Shown: positions 36,264-46,404 of the stretch, piece after piece
Numbering within the stretch: position 1 is the stretch's first letter
Layout of the letters: each line of letters opens with the position of its first letter
Assembly: GCF_008386585.1 (NCBI RefSeq)
Contig: NZ_VUOB01000026.1
Location: 18,812-82,811 of the forward strand
Reading direction: 5' to 3'
From: Solihabitans fulvus
GTDB taxonomy: Bacteria > Actinomycetota > Actinomycetes > Mycobacteriales > Pseudonocardiaceae
DNA length: 64,000 bases
The notes under the pieces: generated by a model
Databases searched by the model: none
What the model was told of the DNA's origin: nothing
Seen by the model: the letters and a program-made list of their open reading frames with translations, nothing else
Position numbers and translations under genes: made by a program

Positions 36264-36603
36264 TGGGCTTCGTCGGTACTGCGCCGGGGCGCTGCTGGTA
36301 ATCGGCATGCTGGCCGCGGTGCTTGCCACTGCCGAGGTCGGTGGGCCGGTGCGGTTGCTGATCACCCTCGTGTTTCTGCTTGTCGGGCCGGGATGGGCCG
36401 TGGCGGCCTATCTCCCCGGGGCCAGCGCTGCGCTTACCTGGGCGGCGGCCACGGCGGTGAGCATCGCGCTGTCGATCGTTGTGGCGCAGGTGATGTTGAT
36501 GCTGGGCGCATGGCATCCGACTCGCGCGCTCGTGCTGCTCGCGGCGGCGAGTGCGCCTCTGTTGGTGCATCACCTGGTTCGAACGACGCGGGCGGCTTCG
36601 TGA
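36250..36603 (+). CDS. small membrane protein of the glycan cluster
   Basis: 117 residues with about four transmembrane helices (CAGALLVIGMLAAVLATAEV, LLITLVFLLVGPGWAVAAYL, ALSIVVAQVMLML, LVLLAAASAPLLVHHLV). It resembles DUF1616-like membrane proteins found beside glycan export genes, but this is a loose match. Starts at GTG inside the end of the upstream glycosyltransferase gene. Its stop overlaps the next gene's GTG (GTGA), so it belongs to the same operon. Confidence 0.75.
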   Translation: MNASDGLRRYCAGALLVIGMLAAVLATAEVGGPVRLLITLVFLLVGPGWAVAAYLPGASAALTWAAATAVSIALSIVVAQVMLMLGAWHPTRALVLLAAASAPLLVHHLVRTTRAAS

Positions 36604-39600
36604 CTCAACCATCCGATACGGCGGAACGCACTGTCACCGAACCAACCGCCCGGGAGGTGACGATCTCGCCCGGCGCGGCCGGTGGGGGTCTGCTGGGCGA
36701 CGGGCTCGCGCTCACCGCGAGCGCGTTGGTCACCGCGGGGGCCGGGTTGGTCGGCTGGCTGTTGGCTGCCCGGCTGCTGCCGCGCGCGGAGGTCGGCGCG
36801 ACTTCCGCTTTCGTGTCGGGGTTTCTGTTGTTCGCCACCGTCGCGGAGTTGGGGCTCGGGCCTGCCGTGCTGCGGTGGTTGCCGTTGGCGGGTCGGCGAA
36901 CTCCCATGTTGCTGCGGCGTGGCTATGGCGTGGTGGTGCTGGTCGCGGTGGTGGCTGCCGGGCTGTTCGCGCTGGTGCCGGCCACCGCCGTGACCACCGC
37001 CGCCGTGCCCGTGTTCGGCGGTGTGTTGTTCGTGGCCGCCAGCGTCGGCTGGACGTTGTTCCAGTTCCAGGACGCGGTGTTGACCGGGTTGGGCCGGGCC
37101 CGGTGGGTGCTGGTGGAGAACACCGCGTTCAGCGTTGCCCGGCTGGTCCTGTTGGTGGTGCTCGGTCCACGGCTCGGCGCGCTGGGCATCGTGCTGTCCT
37201 GGGTGTTGCCCACCGTGCTCGGCGTGCTGGTGGTGTCGGCCCTGGTGGTCGTCACGGGCCGGCGGGTGGGCGGGACGGCGGGCCGCCTGCCCGATCGGCG
37301 GGAAGTTCTCTCGTTGGTCGGACCGACCTATCCGGCGACCGTGTGCGTTGCCGTGCTCTACAACGTCGTGCCGTTGGTCGTGACCGCGCGGAACGGTCCC
37401 GAGGTCGGCGCGGTGTTCTTCATCGTGTGGATGGGGCTCAACGCCTTGGATGTTGCGGCCACCGGGTTCGTGAACGCGGTGGTCGTGCGCTTGGCCGGAG
37501 CGGAGGAGCGGGCTGGGGTACTTGTGCGACATGCGGCTACCCGGATGGCGGCGATCTTCCTGCCGCCGATCGCGGTCGGGGTGGTGGGTGCCGGATGGGT
37601 GCTCGGGTTGTTCGGCGACGCCTACGCGGAGATCGGCACGTCGTTGTTGCAGGTGGCGTTGGTGGGCTACGTCGCGCGGCTGGTCGTGGTGCTGGTCACC
37701 GGGGTGCACCTGGCTGCGGGGCGTGGGGTGGTTGTCGCGGCGCTACAGGCCGCCAACGCAGTCGGCATGGTGGTGTTGATTCTGGCGCTGCCCGGTCCAC
37801 GGCTGTGGCCGATCGGCGCTGGTTTCCTTGCACTGCAATGGGTTCTTGCTGTGGTTGCCGTACTCGGTTTGTGGCGCCGGAGGCCCCGGTGGCAGCAGCT
37901 GCTAGGCGAGATCGAGATGGTTGAGCGAGGGGCACTGGAGCGAGACAAGCCTATGGCGGGCCGGGGCGAATCGGTCGCGGGGTTGAGCGAACCGGACGCG
38001 GGGCTGGGCGAACCAGTCGCGGGGCCGGGCGAGACAGTAGCGCGGCTGGGCGAACCACTCGCGGGGCCGGGCGAGACAGTAGCGCGGCTGGGCGAACCAC
38101 TCGCGGGGCCGGGCGAGACAGTAGCGCGGCTGGGCGAACCACTCGCGGGGCCGGGCGAGATAGCGGCGCGGTTGAGCGAACCGGTCGCCGGACGGGCCGA
38201 ACCACTCGCGGGATCGGGCGAGACGGTGGCGGGGCCGGGGGCGCCGGTCGTGCGGACGGGCGGGGCTGCGGCCGCGAGGGTCGCGGCCTCGTTGCGGAGG
38301 GGCGGGGCTGCGGCGGGGAGGGGCGCGGCCTTGTTGCAGAGGGGCGGGTCTTTGTTGCGGGGGGCGGGGTCTGCGGTGGTGGCGGTGGGGGGCTCGGCGG
38401 TGGTCGAGCTGCGGCGGCGGGCTGGTGGGTCGGCGCGGCTGGTTCCGTTGCGGCGCTTGGCGGGATCGGGGGTGGACTCCGGCCGCAGGGCATGGGTTGT
38501 GCCTGTGGTCGGGGCGGTGGGGCTTGGGTTGTGGGTAGTTGGGCTGCACCGGGTGGATCCCGGTCAGCTCGGCGGACTCGGGCTGATCGGGGCGCTGTCT
38601 CCCGTGGTGCTGCTGTCCTATCCGGTGCTGTTGGTGGCGTTCGTGGCCGAGGTGGCGGGACGACGGCCCCGGGGTTGGGTGCTGACGCTGCTCACGGGCG
38701 CCGGCCTGGTGATGATCTACGGGTTGCAGCCGGCCGTGCAGGAGGTCGCGCGGCTGCCGATCAGCTGGCTGCATGCCGGCTTCGCCAACTACATCGGCGA
38801 CAACGGCGCGGTGCTGCACGACTTCGACACGCGGTTCTCCTGGCCAGGGTTCTTCGCGTTGGCGGCGTTTCTGACCAGGGCGGGCGGATATCAGGACAGC
38901 GGTGTGCTGCTGGCGTGGGCACCGGTCGTACTGACCGGGCTGGCCACGATCGGGGTGCGGGCGCTGGCCACGGCCGCGCTCGGACATGGGCGCGCCGCGT
39001 GGATCGCCACCTGGTTGTTCCTGCTGGGGAACTGGACCGAGCAGGACTACTTCTCCCCGCAGGGCACGACGTTCGTCCTGTTGCTCGCCGCGCTCGCATT
39101 GACCGTGCGGTACCTCGTGCGGCCCGGCTTGGTGGACGGCGGGCGGGTGCGGTTGCGGGAGCGTCGGGTGCCGGCCGGGACACCCGGCGGGAGAGTCTTC
39201 GCGCAGGGGTTGGTGCTGCTGCTGGCTGTCGCGCTCGCACCCTCGCACCAGCTCACGCCGTTCGTGTTGGTGGGCTTTCTCGCGGTGCTGCTGCTGTGGG
39301 GCCGGCTGTGGCCCGGCTGGCTGCCGGTGCTGGCCTTCGTGCCAGCGTTGGCGTGGTTCGTGTTGGCGGCCAAGGAGTTCTGGGTCGGGCAGCTCGCGCT
39401 GATCACGGGCTCCATCGGCGACGTCAGCTCGTCGGTGAACCAGGGCATCGGGCAGCGGCTGGCCGGGGACTCCGGACACCAGGCGATCGTGTTCCTGCGC
39501 ATCGGGTTGACGGGCCTCGCGGCACTGCTCGCGGTGGGTGGCGTGCTGTTGTTGCGGCGCAGGAGGGTGCGGACCTGGGTGCTGCCGGTGTTGGCGCTCA

Positions 39601-40223
39601 TGCCGTTCGGGCTCGCCGTGGTGCAGCCCTACGGCGGCGAGGTGTTTATGCGGTGCTACCTGTTCGCGCTGCCGTGGTTCGCGATCGGGGGCGGGCTGGC
39701 GATCGGCGCCGTGTTGGATCGACGGGTCGGCAGGGCGAGTGGGTCGCGCGGTCTGCTTGCCTGGGGCGGTGTGTTGGTCTCGTTGCTGGTGCTGTGCCTG
39801 GGGACCGTGGCCGTCCGTGGCGGGAATGACGCCTATGTCAGCTTCACTCGGACCGACCTGGACGCCATGGACGCCGCCTATCGGCTCGCCGTTCCTGGCG
39901 ACAGCATCGTCGCGTTGACCTGGTACAGCCCGCTGCGCGCCGAGCGGGTCGGCGAGGTGACGCAGGTCAGCGCCGCGGAACTGGGCGGGGGCAGGGACAA
40001 CTGCGACTCGCCGACCCAGATCGAGCGGTGTGTGCTCGCGGCCAAGCCCGACTTCGTGGTCGTCAGCCCGCAGCAGGACGCGGCCGGCCGGATCCTGTAC
40101 GGAATGAGACCGGGGTGGACTCGCGAGATCGTCGACACGCTGATCCGGGTGAACCACTACACGGTGGTGTTCGACCGGGCCGGCCGCACGGTTCTTGCCC
40201 TGCCAGAGGAAAACGGAGGCTGA
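36600..40223 (+). CDS. giant fusion: Wzx-like flippase, repeat linker, polymerase-like membrane protein
   Basis: 1207 residues. Residues ~20-440 are an MOP/Wzx-type flippase with 12-14 helices (GLVGWLLAARLLPRAEVGAT, LGLGPAVLRWLPLAGRR, GARWVL-type loops). Residues ~455-545 are a hydrophilic linker of LGEPLAGPGETVAR repeats, and ~545-630 is Ala/Gly/Arg-rich. From ~631 a second multi-helix protein follows (VVLLSYPVLLVAFVAEVAG, HDFDTRFSWPGFFALAAF, FLLGNWTEQDYFSPQGTTF), ending in an exported soluble domain (~1090-1207, RCVLAAKPDFVVVSPQQD). This second half resembles GT-C/Wzy-like polymerases. No internal stop or restart is visible. GTG start overlaps the preceding stop. Confidence 0.85.
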   Translation: MTQPSDTAERTVTEPTAREVTISPGAAGGGLLGDGLALTASALVTAGAGLVGWLLAARLLPRAEVGATSAFVSGFLLFATVAELGLGPAVLRWLPLAGRRTPMLLRRGYGVVVLVAVVAAGLFALVPATAVTTAAVPVFGGVLFVAASVGWTLFQFQDAVLTGLGRARWVLVENTAFSVARLVLLVVLGPRLGALGIVLSWVLPTVLGVLVVSALVVVTGRRVGGTAGRLPDRREVLSLVGPTYPATVCVAVLYNVVPLVVTARNGPEVGAVFFIVWMGLNALDVAATGFVNAVVVRLAGAEERAGVLVRHAATRMAAIFLPPIAVGVVGAGWVLGLFGDAYAEIGTSLLQVALVGYVARLVVVLVTGVHLAAGRGVVVAALQAANAVGMVVLILALPGPRLWPIGAGFLALQWVLAVVAVLGLWRRRPRWQQLLGEIEMVERGALERDKPMAGRGESVAGLSEPDAGLGEPVAGPGETVARLGEPLAGPGETVARLGEPLAGPGETVARLGEPLAGPGEIAARLSEPVAGRAEPLAGSGETVAGPGAPVVRTGGAAAARVAASLRRGGAAAGRGAALLQRGGSLLRGAGSAVVAVGGSAVVELRRRAGGSARLVPLRRLAGSGVDSGRRAWVVPVVGAVGLGLWVVGLHRVDPGQLGGLGLIGALSPVVLLSYPVLLVAFVAEVAGRRPRGWVLTLLTGAGLVMIYGLQPAVQEVARLPISWLHAGFANYIGDNGAVLHDFDTRFSWPGFFALAAFLTRAGGYQDSGVLLAWAPVVLTGLATIGVRALATAALGHGRAAWIATWLFLLGNWTEQDYFSPQGTTFVLLLAALALTVRYLVRPGLVDGGRVRLRERRVPAGTPGGRVFAQGLVLLLAVALAPSHQLTPFVLVGFLAVLLLWGRLWPGWLPVLAFVPALAWFVLAAKEFWVGQLALITGSIGDVSSSVNQGIGQRLAGDSGHQAIVFLRIGLTGLAALLAVGGVLLLRRRRVRTWVLPVLALMPFGLAVVQPYGGEVFMRCYLFALPWFAIGGGLAIGAVLDRRVGRASGSRGLLAWGGVLVSLLVLCLGTVAVRGGNDAYVSFTRTDLDAMDAAYRLAVPGDSIVALTWYSPLRAERVGEVTQVSAAELGGGRDNCDSPTQIERCVLAAKPDFVVVSPQQDAAGRILYGMRPGWTREIVDTLIRVNHYTVVFDRAGRTVLALPEENGG
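38004..38171 (+). repeat. four 42-bp tandem repeats in the flippase-polymerase linker
   Basis: Units start at 38004, 38046, 38088 and 38130, each encoding LGEPLAGPGETVAR or a one- or two-residue variant. Degenerate copies flank the block from about 37968 to 38235. Copies 2 and 3 are identical, which implies recent expansion. Confidence 0.9.
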
Positions 40224-40225
40224 GC

Positions 40226-40816
40226 GTGGCTCGACGAACCCGCAGGGACTGGCCGAGGGTGCTGGCCGAGCAGGTCTGGATCGACCTGTGGGCGATGACG
40301 GCCGGCACGCTGGTCAACGGCCTGCTCGGGGCCGAGCCGGTGCCGAGGGTGCTGCGCTGGCTCGGCTATCGCGCGCTCGGCCTTCGGGTCGACACCCCGA
40401 ACATCTTTCCGGGACTGCGGGTGGCCGGGCGGCTGCGCAACGTCGAGATCGGGGCCGGCACCTTCCTCAACCGCGAGTGCTTCATCGAGGCGGTCGCCGA
40501 GGTGCGGATCGGGCGGGACTGCCAGTTCGGCCCGCAGGTCGCGATCCTGACCTCGCACCATCCGTGGACGGCGGACGGCTCGGTGTCCAAGTACCCGCAG
40601 GGTCGGTCGGTGCGGATCGGCGACCGGGTGTGGCTCGGCGCGCGCACGATCGTGGTGCCCGGGGTGACGCTCGCGCCGGACGTCGCCGTGGCGGCGGGAG
40701 CCGTGGTCGCGCGGGACTGCCTCGAACCCGGCCTGTACGCGGGCGTGCCGGCCAGGTGGGTCGGGCCGGCGAAGTCGGCGGACGGGGCGGACGGAGCGCG
40801 AGGGGTGGGCTCGTGA
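40226..40816 (+). CDS. hexapeptide-repeat acyltransferase
   Basis: 196 residues of a left-handed beta-helix transferase (WbbJ/maltose-acetyltransferase type). It shows repeat turns (VEIGAGTFLNRECFI, VRIGRDCQFGPQVAIL), the catalytic His region TSHHPW and IGDRVWLGARTIVVPGVTLA with the closing GLYAGVPARWVG. It probably acetylates a sugar of the surface glycan. GTG start 2 bp after the upstream stop, with GGAGG just inside that gene's end, so it is in the same operon. Confidence 0.9.
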   Translation: MARRTRRDWPRVLAEQVWIDLWAMTAGTLVNGLLGAEPVPRVLRWLGYRALGLRVDTPNIFPGLRVAGRLRNVEIGAGTFLNRECFIEAVAEVRIGRDCQFGPQVAILTSHHPWTADGSVSKYPQGRSVRIGDRVWLGARTIVVPGVTLAPDVAVAAGAVVARDCLEPGLYAGVPARWVGPAKSADGADGARGVGS

Positions 40817-40847
40817 CGGCCGCTGCGCGTGCGCGGGTGGTGGTGGC

Positions 40848-41099
40848 ATGGTGAGCGTCGGCGTGGTCTCGGCGCTGGAGCAGCTGTTCGCGTGGGGCGC
40901 AGGGGCGGTGCTCGCGGTGGTGGTCGTGCTCGCCGGGGCGCGGGTCGTGCTCGGTGAGCGCGCGGCCGGTGACGGCGGCGACGACGGTGCGGCGCCGCCG
41001 CGGCCTAGGGCGGTGCGGCGGCTCGACGGGGCGCTGGTGGTCGGGGTGTGCGCGCTGGTCGTGTTGCTGGTGCTGCGGGTGGTCGCGGGTCTGCCGTGA
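40848..41099 (+). CDS. small two-helix membrane protein
   Basis: 83 residues with two hydrophobic helices (FAWGAGAVLAVVVVLAGARVV and LDGALVVGVCALVVLLVLRVV) separated by an acidic Gly/Asp loop. No family recognised. It begins 31 bp after the acyltransferase and is the last gene of the rightward glycan operon. GTG at 40851 is an alternative start. Confidence 0.65.
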   Translation: MVSVGVVSALEQLFAWGAGAVLAVVVVLAGARVVLGERAAGDGGDDGAAPPRPRAVRRLDGALVVGVCALVVLLVLRVVAGLP

Positions 41100-41158
41100 C
41101 CACCGAGGGACACGCGGGCGGCGCCGGCCGGATCGCGCTGCCCGACCGGCGCACTGCG

Positions 41159-41785
41159 TCAGCTACAGGTCTTCCACGCGAAGTGGTAGGTCGTCGTAAT
41201 ACTTCCGTCGGTCGAGTCCATCGAAATGAAACTGGTCGTGGCCTGCGGGTCGGACGTGCCGGCCGAGGCACGCAACTCGGCGTTGATGTTGAAATTACGT
41301 TCCTCGCCGCACGGAGCGAAGACAAGCGACGCGACATCGGTGCTGTCGGTGGTCTGCCAGTCGTCCTCGAACGGCCCGGAGAACGGGTGGTTAATGAATG
41401 CGGTCTGCCGCATTCCCTGGAAATAGTAGTTCGCCCGTTCCAGCGCGGTCGCGCCCGTTTCCAGGTGTGCGAAGCCCCGGTAGTCGGCCTCGGCGATCGC
41501 GTAGGTGAAGCCCTGCGGCACGTGCACGCGCAGGTTGAGCTGGCAGTTCTTGCGGAAGTCCGTCGGGCTCGCGCCGACTCCGACCTGCGCGAGGAAGCTG
41601 CTGTAGGTCACGGTGAAAGCGGTGTTGTCGGGCGCGACCGCAACGGCCGCGGATCCGGCAGGGCAGCCAGAGCCATTGACGGTCACGACGTCGATGACAA
41701 TCTTGTCAGGTGGTGGGGGCGTGTTCCACGATGGTGCGGCGAATACCGAAAGGGCCACACCGGCAACAGCCAGCAGGGTAAGCAT
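41159..41785 (-). CDS. secreted DUF4360 protein
   Basis: 208 residues with a short signal peptide (LTLLAVAGVALSVFAAPSW). The DUF4360 domain follows: VTVNGSGCPAGSAAVAVAPD, FTVTYSSFLAQVG, KNCQLNLRVHVPQGFTYAIA, FSGPFEDDWQTT and four cysteines likely in disulfides. DUF4360 proteins are secreted, small and of unknown function in actinomycetes and fungi. GGGAAGGGA lies just before ATG 41785; a TTG at 41800 would add five residues. Convergent with the glycan operon. Confidence 0.85.
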   Translation of the reverse strand: MLTLLAVAGVALSVFAAPSWNTPPPPDKIVIDVVTVNGSGCPAGSAAVAVAPDNTAFTVTYSSFLAQVGVGASPTDFRKNCQLNLRVHVPQGFTYAIAEADYRGFAHLETGATALERANYYFQGMRQTAFINHPFSGPFEDDWQTTDSTDVASLVFAPCGEERNFNINAELRASAGTSDPQATTSFISMDSTDGSITTTYHFAWKTCS

Positions 41786-41984
41786 GGGATCCCTTCCCAA
41801 TACTTGACGGCCTGTCCGCCCGGCACATCACCTTAGCGCAAGTTCACCATTCACGACCCCACTGAACGGAGCAAACGGACATATTCGGAGTTCACCGAAT
41901 CTGCCGACCGAACCGGGTCGCCAATGCCGATACCGGCGATCCGGCGGGCCGATCGCGGCTTCCCGAATGGGTTCGCCTCTGGCG

Positions 41985-42013
41985 TTGACAGCCGCCGATC
42001 GGATTGCCATGCT
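41985..42013 (+). promoter_or_regulatory. candidate promoter of ahcY
   Basis: A perfect TTGACA (-35, 41985-41990) is followed 17 bp later by CATGCT (42008-42013) as a weak -10. Transcription from here would include the SAH riboswitch. Confidence 0.45.
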
Positions 42014-42053
42014 TCCTGGGCACGTCGGCCGTTCCGGTTCCCGGGCGGCCAGG

Positions 42054-42127
42054 GCCGAGAGGCGCTGCGACGGACCCTCACCGGTCCGCCACGCTCGGCT
42101 CGCGACGACCAACGCAAGGGCGCCTCC
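42054..42127 (+). promoter_or_regulatory. S-adenosylhomocysteine (SAH) riboswitch
   Basis: The leader of ahcY contains the SAH-riboswitch core. P1 is GAGGCGC (42059-42065) with GCGCCTC (42120-42126). The conserved GCTGCGACGG follows. P2 is CGGACC/GGTCCG (42070-42075, 42083-42088). GCCACGCTCGG then lets CTCGGC pair with GCCGAG at 42054. SAH riboswitches turn on ahcY-type genes when SAH builds up. The Shine-Dalgarno AGGAGGTG at 42134 lies just past P1, so access to the ribosome site is the likely control step. Confidence 0.85.
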
Positions 42128-42150
42128 TTACCCAGGAGGTGTCTTTTCCC

Positions 42151-43623
<1,473 letters not shown>

Positions 43624-44730
43624 CGGATGGCTGTTGGCCGCGAACCGGGTCGGCCTCGACGGGCGCGGGGTCCGCGAGCGCCCAGTTCGCGGCCAGGTGG
43701 CGCACCTCGGCCAGCAGGTCGGGCAGGAACAGGACGACGGTGTCCGGGGCGATCGCGCGCAGCTCGTCCGGGGACACCACCGGGATGCGGGTGCCCGGCA
43801 TCCTGCGGCCGTGCTTGGCCGGCGCCGCGTCCGCGACGGCGACCAGGAGGTCCGCGTCGATGTTCGCCTGGCACAACAGGGCCACGGCGCGGGACGCGGC
43901 GCCGTAGCCTGCGACCACGCTCCCCCGGTCCGCCTCGCGCGCCAGCCAGGCGCGCAGGGTGGCGGCGCTCCGGCTCGCGGCCGGCTGGAGGTTCGCCAGC
44001 CGGTCGGGGTCGTGCACGCCAGCGGCGGCCTCGGCCGCCAGCAGTCGCGTGACGCTGTCGTCGGGCTCGCCGCCGCGCGCGGCGGCGAGCAGCACCGTGC
44101 CGCCGTAGAGGTCGAACCGCCAGGCGGACCTGGCGGTGAGGCCGGCCACGCCGAGCAGCCGGATCAGCGACTCGGTGGAGTAGTAGGCGAAGTGGCCGTG
44201 CCGCAGGGCATTCCACTGTCCGTTGTGGATGATCGCGGCGAGGGAGTGGAACTGGAACAGGGCGACGCCGCCTGGTTCGAGGCGGTTCGCGCGCTCGGCG
44301 ACGGCGGCGGCCTGGTCGGCGCAGTGCATCAGGCCGAAGCAGTCCAGCACCACGTCGGCCGGGCGCCCTTCGGCCGGGGGCCGCAGGCCCCGGTCGGCCA
44401 GCAGCGGCAGCCAGCTCCCGCCGTGCGGGCTGCCGTACTCCAGCACGGTGGCCCCGGCCGGCAGCAGCCCGGCCGCGCCGGCCAGGTCCACCGCGCGCGC
44501 CGCCTGGGCGAGGAGCGCGGCCGGCTCGACGCCGAGTGGTTCTTCCGGTGCGGTCTCGTCCTCGGCGAGCTGGGCCAGGCCGCAGGCGTCGCAGAGCCAC
44601 ATGCGCAGCGGATGCCGCCGGTCCGGCCCGAGTTGGGTCGCCGGCGGGAAGGCGTCGCAGGGTGGTTGGTCGCCGAGGTCGAGCAGCACTCGACCCTGGC
44701 GGGCCCGGCAGCCCCGGCACACCGGGACGG

Positions 44731-45753
44731 TCACGGCGCCGGTCTCAGGTCGGGGCCGAGCGTGCCGTCCGCGCGACGGTCGGTGAGGCGGGCGAGGCGG
44801 GTGTAGCGGCGGTCGAAGGCGAGCCGGGTGAGCCCGTGCCGCAGGTAGGCCTCGTAGAGCTCGGCCGCGCCGGCCCGAACCGTCCACTGTGGATCGTAGT
44901 CCGGCAGCAGCGCGCGGATGCGGGAGAAGTCGACCCGGTAGGAGCGCGGGTCTCCCCCGGCCTCGCCGGTGATCACCAGCCGCGATCCCGGCACCACGGC
45001 GGCGACCTGTTCGGCGATCTCGGCCACGGTCGCGTTGTTCTCGGCCATGCCGACGTTGAACGCCCTGGTGTGCACGGCCTCGCGCGGGGCGGCCAGCGCG
45101 GCGAGGAAGGCTGCCGCGATGTCCCGCGCGTGCACGAGCGGACGCCACGGCGTGCCGTCGGACAGCACCCGCACCTCGCCGCTGAGCACCGCGTGCCCGA
45201 CGAGGTTGTTCAGCACGATGTCGGCGCGCAGCCTCGGCGAGACGCCGAACGCGGTGGCGTTGCGCAGGAACACCGGGCTGAAGTCCGCGTCGGCCAGCTC
45301 GGCGAGGTCGTCCTCCACCAGGACCTTGCTCGTCGCGTACGGGGTCACCGGCCGCAGCGGCGCGTCCTCGCCGACGAGCGCGTCGCCCGCCGCGCCGTAC
45401 ACCGAACACGTTGAGGCGTAGAGGAATCTGCGCACCCCGGCGTCCCTGGCCAGCCGGGCGAGGCGGGTCGAGGCGAGGTGGTTGACCGCGTAGGTCAGCT
45501 CGGGGTCGAGCGCGCCGAGCGGGTCGTTGGACAGCGCGGCCAGGTGCACGATCGCGTCCACCCCGCGCAGGTGCTCGGGTCGGACGTCTCGGAGGTCGAC
45601 CGCGTGGCTCGGCGGCGCGGCCGGCGGCGGGCCGAACACGCAGTCCGCGTACAACCCGGAGTCCAGCCCGATCACCTGGTGCCCCGCCGCGGCGAGCAGC
45701 GGGGACAGCACGCTGCCAAGGTAGCCCTGGTGGCCGGTCAGCAACACGCGCAC
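44731..45753 (-). CDS. NAD-dependent sugar epimerase/dehydratase, operon gene 4
   Basis: 340 residues of the extended SDR family. [20 protein letters not shown] carries the dinucleotide motif, [13 protein letters not shown] is the next hallmark, and [13 protein letters not shown] provides the Tyr-x3-Lys pair. [20 protein letters not shown] and [16 protein letters not shown] are typical sugar-binding regions. It acts on an NDP-sugar (epimerisation, dehydration or reduction). Close in the operon to the PIG-L gene upstream (3 bp gap) and to the C-methyltransferase downstream (4-bp overlap). Confidence 0.9.
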   Translation of the reverse strand: MRVLLTGHQGYLGSVLSPLLAAAGHQVIGLDSGLYADCVFGPPPAAPPSHAVDLRDVRPEHLRGVDAIVHLAALSNDPLGALDPELTYAVNHLASTRLARLARDAGVRRFLYASTCSVYGAAGDALVGEDAPLRPVTPYATSKVLVEDDLAELADADFSPVFLRNATAFGVSPRLRADIVLNNLVGHAVLSGEVRVLSDGTPWRPLVHARDIAAAFLAALAAPREAVHTRAFNVGMAENNATVAEIAEQVAAVVPGSRLVITGEAGGDPRSYRVDFSRIRALLPDYDPQWTVRAGAAELYEAYLRHGLTRLAFDRRYTRLARLTDRRADGTLGPDLRPAP

Positions 45754-45756
45754 GGG

Positions 45757-46404
45757 TCAGCCCGCCAGGTCGAGCGTGAGCTTGTCGACGAAGAACGCCT
45801 CGGCGAACCTGGCCCTGCACTGCACCCCGCGCAGCCGCGCCAGCCCGAGGAAGGTGTCGCGGCCGAACCAGTCGCGGCCCAGCTGCGAGTGGTAGTGCTC
45901 GTGCAGCAGCGCGACCTTCTCGTCGAGGACGGCCTCGGTCAGCGGCTGGTACGCCGTCGGGCGGCCGAGGTCGCCGTCCCACTTCGCGATCTCGTAGCCG
46001 AGGGTCAGGTGGTCGCGGAACACGGTCGGCGCCAGCTCGGCTAGCAGCCGGTGGTCCTGGTGGGCGTCGTGCCGGTTGGGCGCGAGAACGAGATCGGGCG
46101 CGGCGCGCCCGCGCAGTGCCTCAAGCGCCCGCTTGACGCGCTCCCAGCGGGCGGGCAGCAGGCCGTCCGGCAGGTCGAGCACGGTGACGTCCAGGTCGGC
46201 GTCCGGGCAGCACGCGACGAGCGCCCCGCGTTCCTCGGCCTCGCGCGCGGTGCCGCCCCCGGTGCACACCAGGGCGTGCACGCGCAGTCCCGGCCGCGCC
46301 GCGCACAGCGTCAGCAGCGTGCCGCCTGCCCCGATCGCGATGTCGTCGCAGTGCGCGCCGAGCGCCACCACCTCGCGCACCGGTCCGCCGCCCAGCCCGA
46401 TCAC
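45757..46404 (-). CDS. PIG-L family deacetylase, operon gene 3
   Basis: 215 residues of the LmbE/PIG-L zinc-dependent N-deacetylase family. The metal motif appears as VVALGAHCDDIAIGAGGTLL (usual HPDD, here HCDD), and the second site is PNRHDAHQDHRLLAEL. Family enzymes remove acetyl from N-acetyl amino sugars (mycothiol MshB, GPI PIG-L). Inside an NDP-sugar operon it probably acts on an acetamido sugar nucleotide or on its glycoside. GTG start overlaps the upstream stop (GTGA). Confidence 0.9.
   Translation of the reverse strand: MIGLGGGPVREVVALGAHCDDIAIGAGGTLLTLCAARPGLRVHALVCTGGGTAREAEERGALVACCPDADLDVTVLDLPDGLLPARWERVKRALEALRGRAAPDLVLAPNRHDAHQDHRLLAELAPTVFRDHLTLGYEIAKWDGDLGRPTAYQPLTEAVLDEKVALLHEHYHSQLGRDWFGRDTFLGLARLRGVQCRARFAEAFFVDKLTLDLAG

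Noticed and set aside
37902..40157. A 751-codon minus-strand open frame opposite the flippase fusion
   Set aside because: Composition is Pro/Gln/Arg/His-rich throughout and mirrors the plus-strand gene; no start signal or motif.
43634..46044. Plus-strand open frames through the sugar operon
   Set aside because: Antisense to methyltransferase, epimerase and PIG-L genes with clear catalytic motifs.
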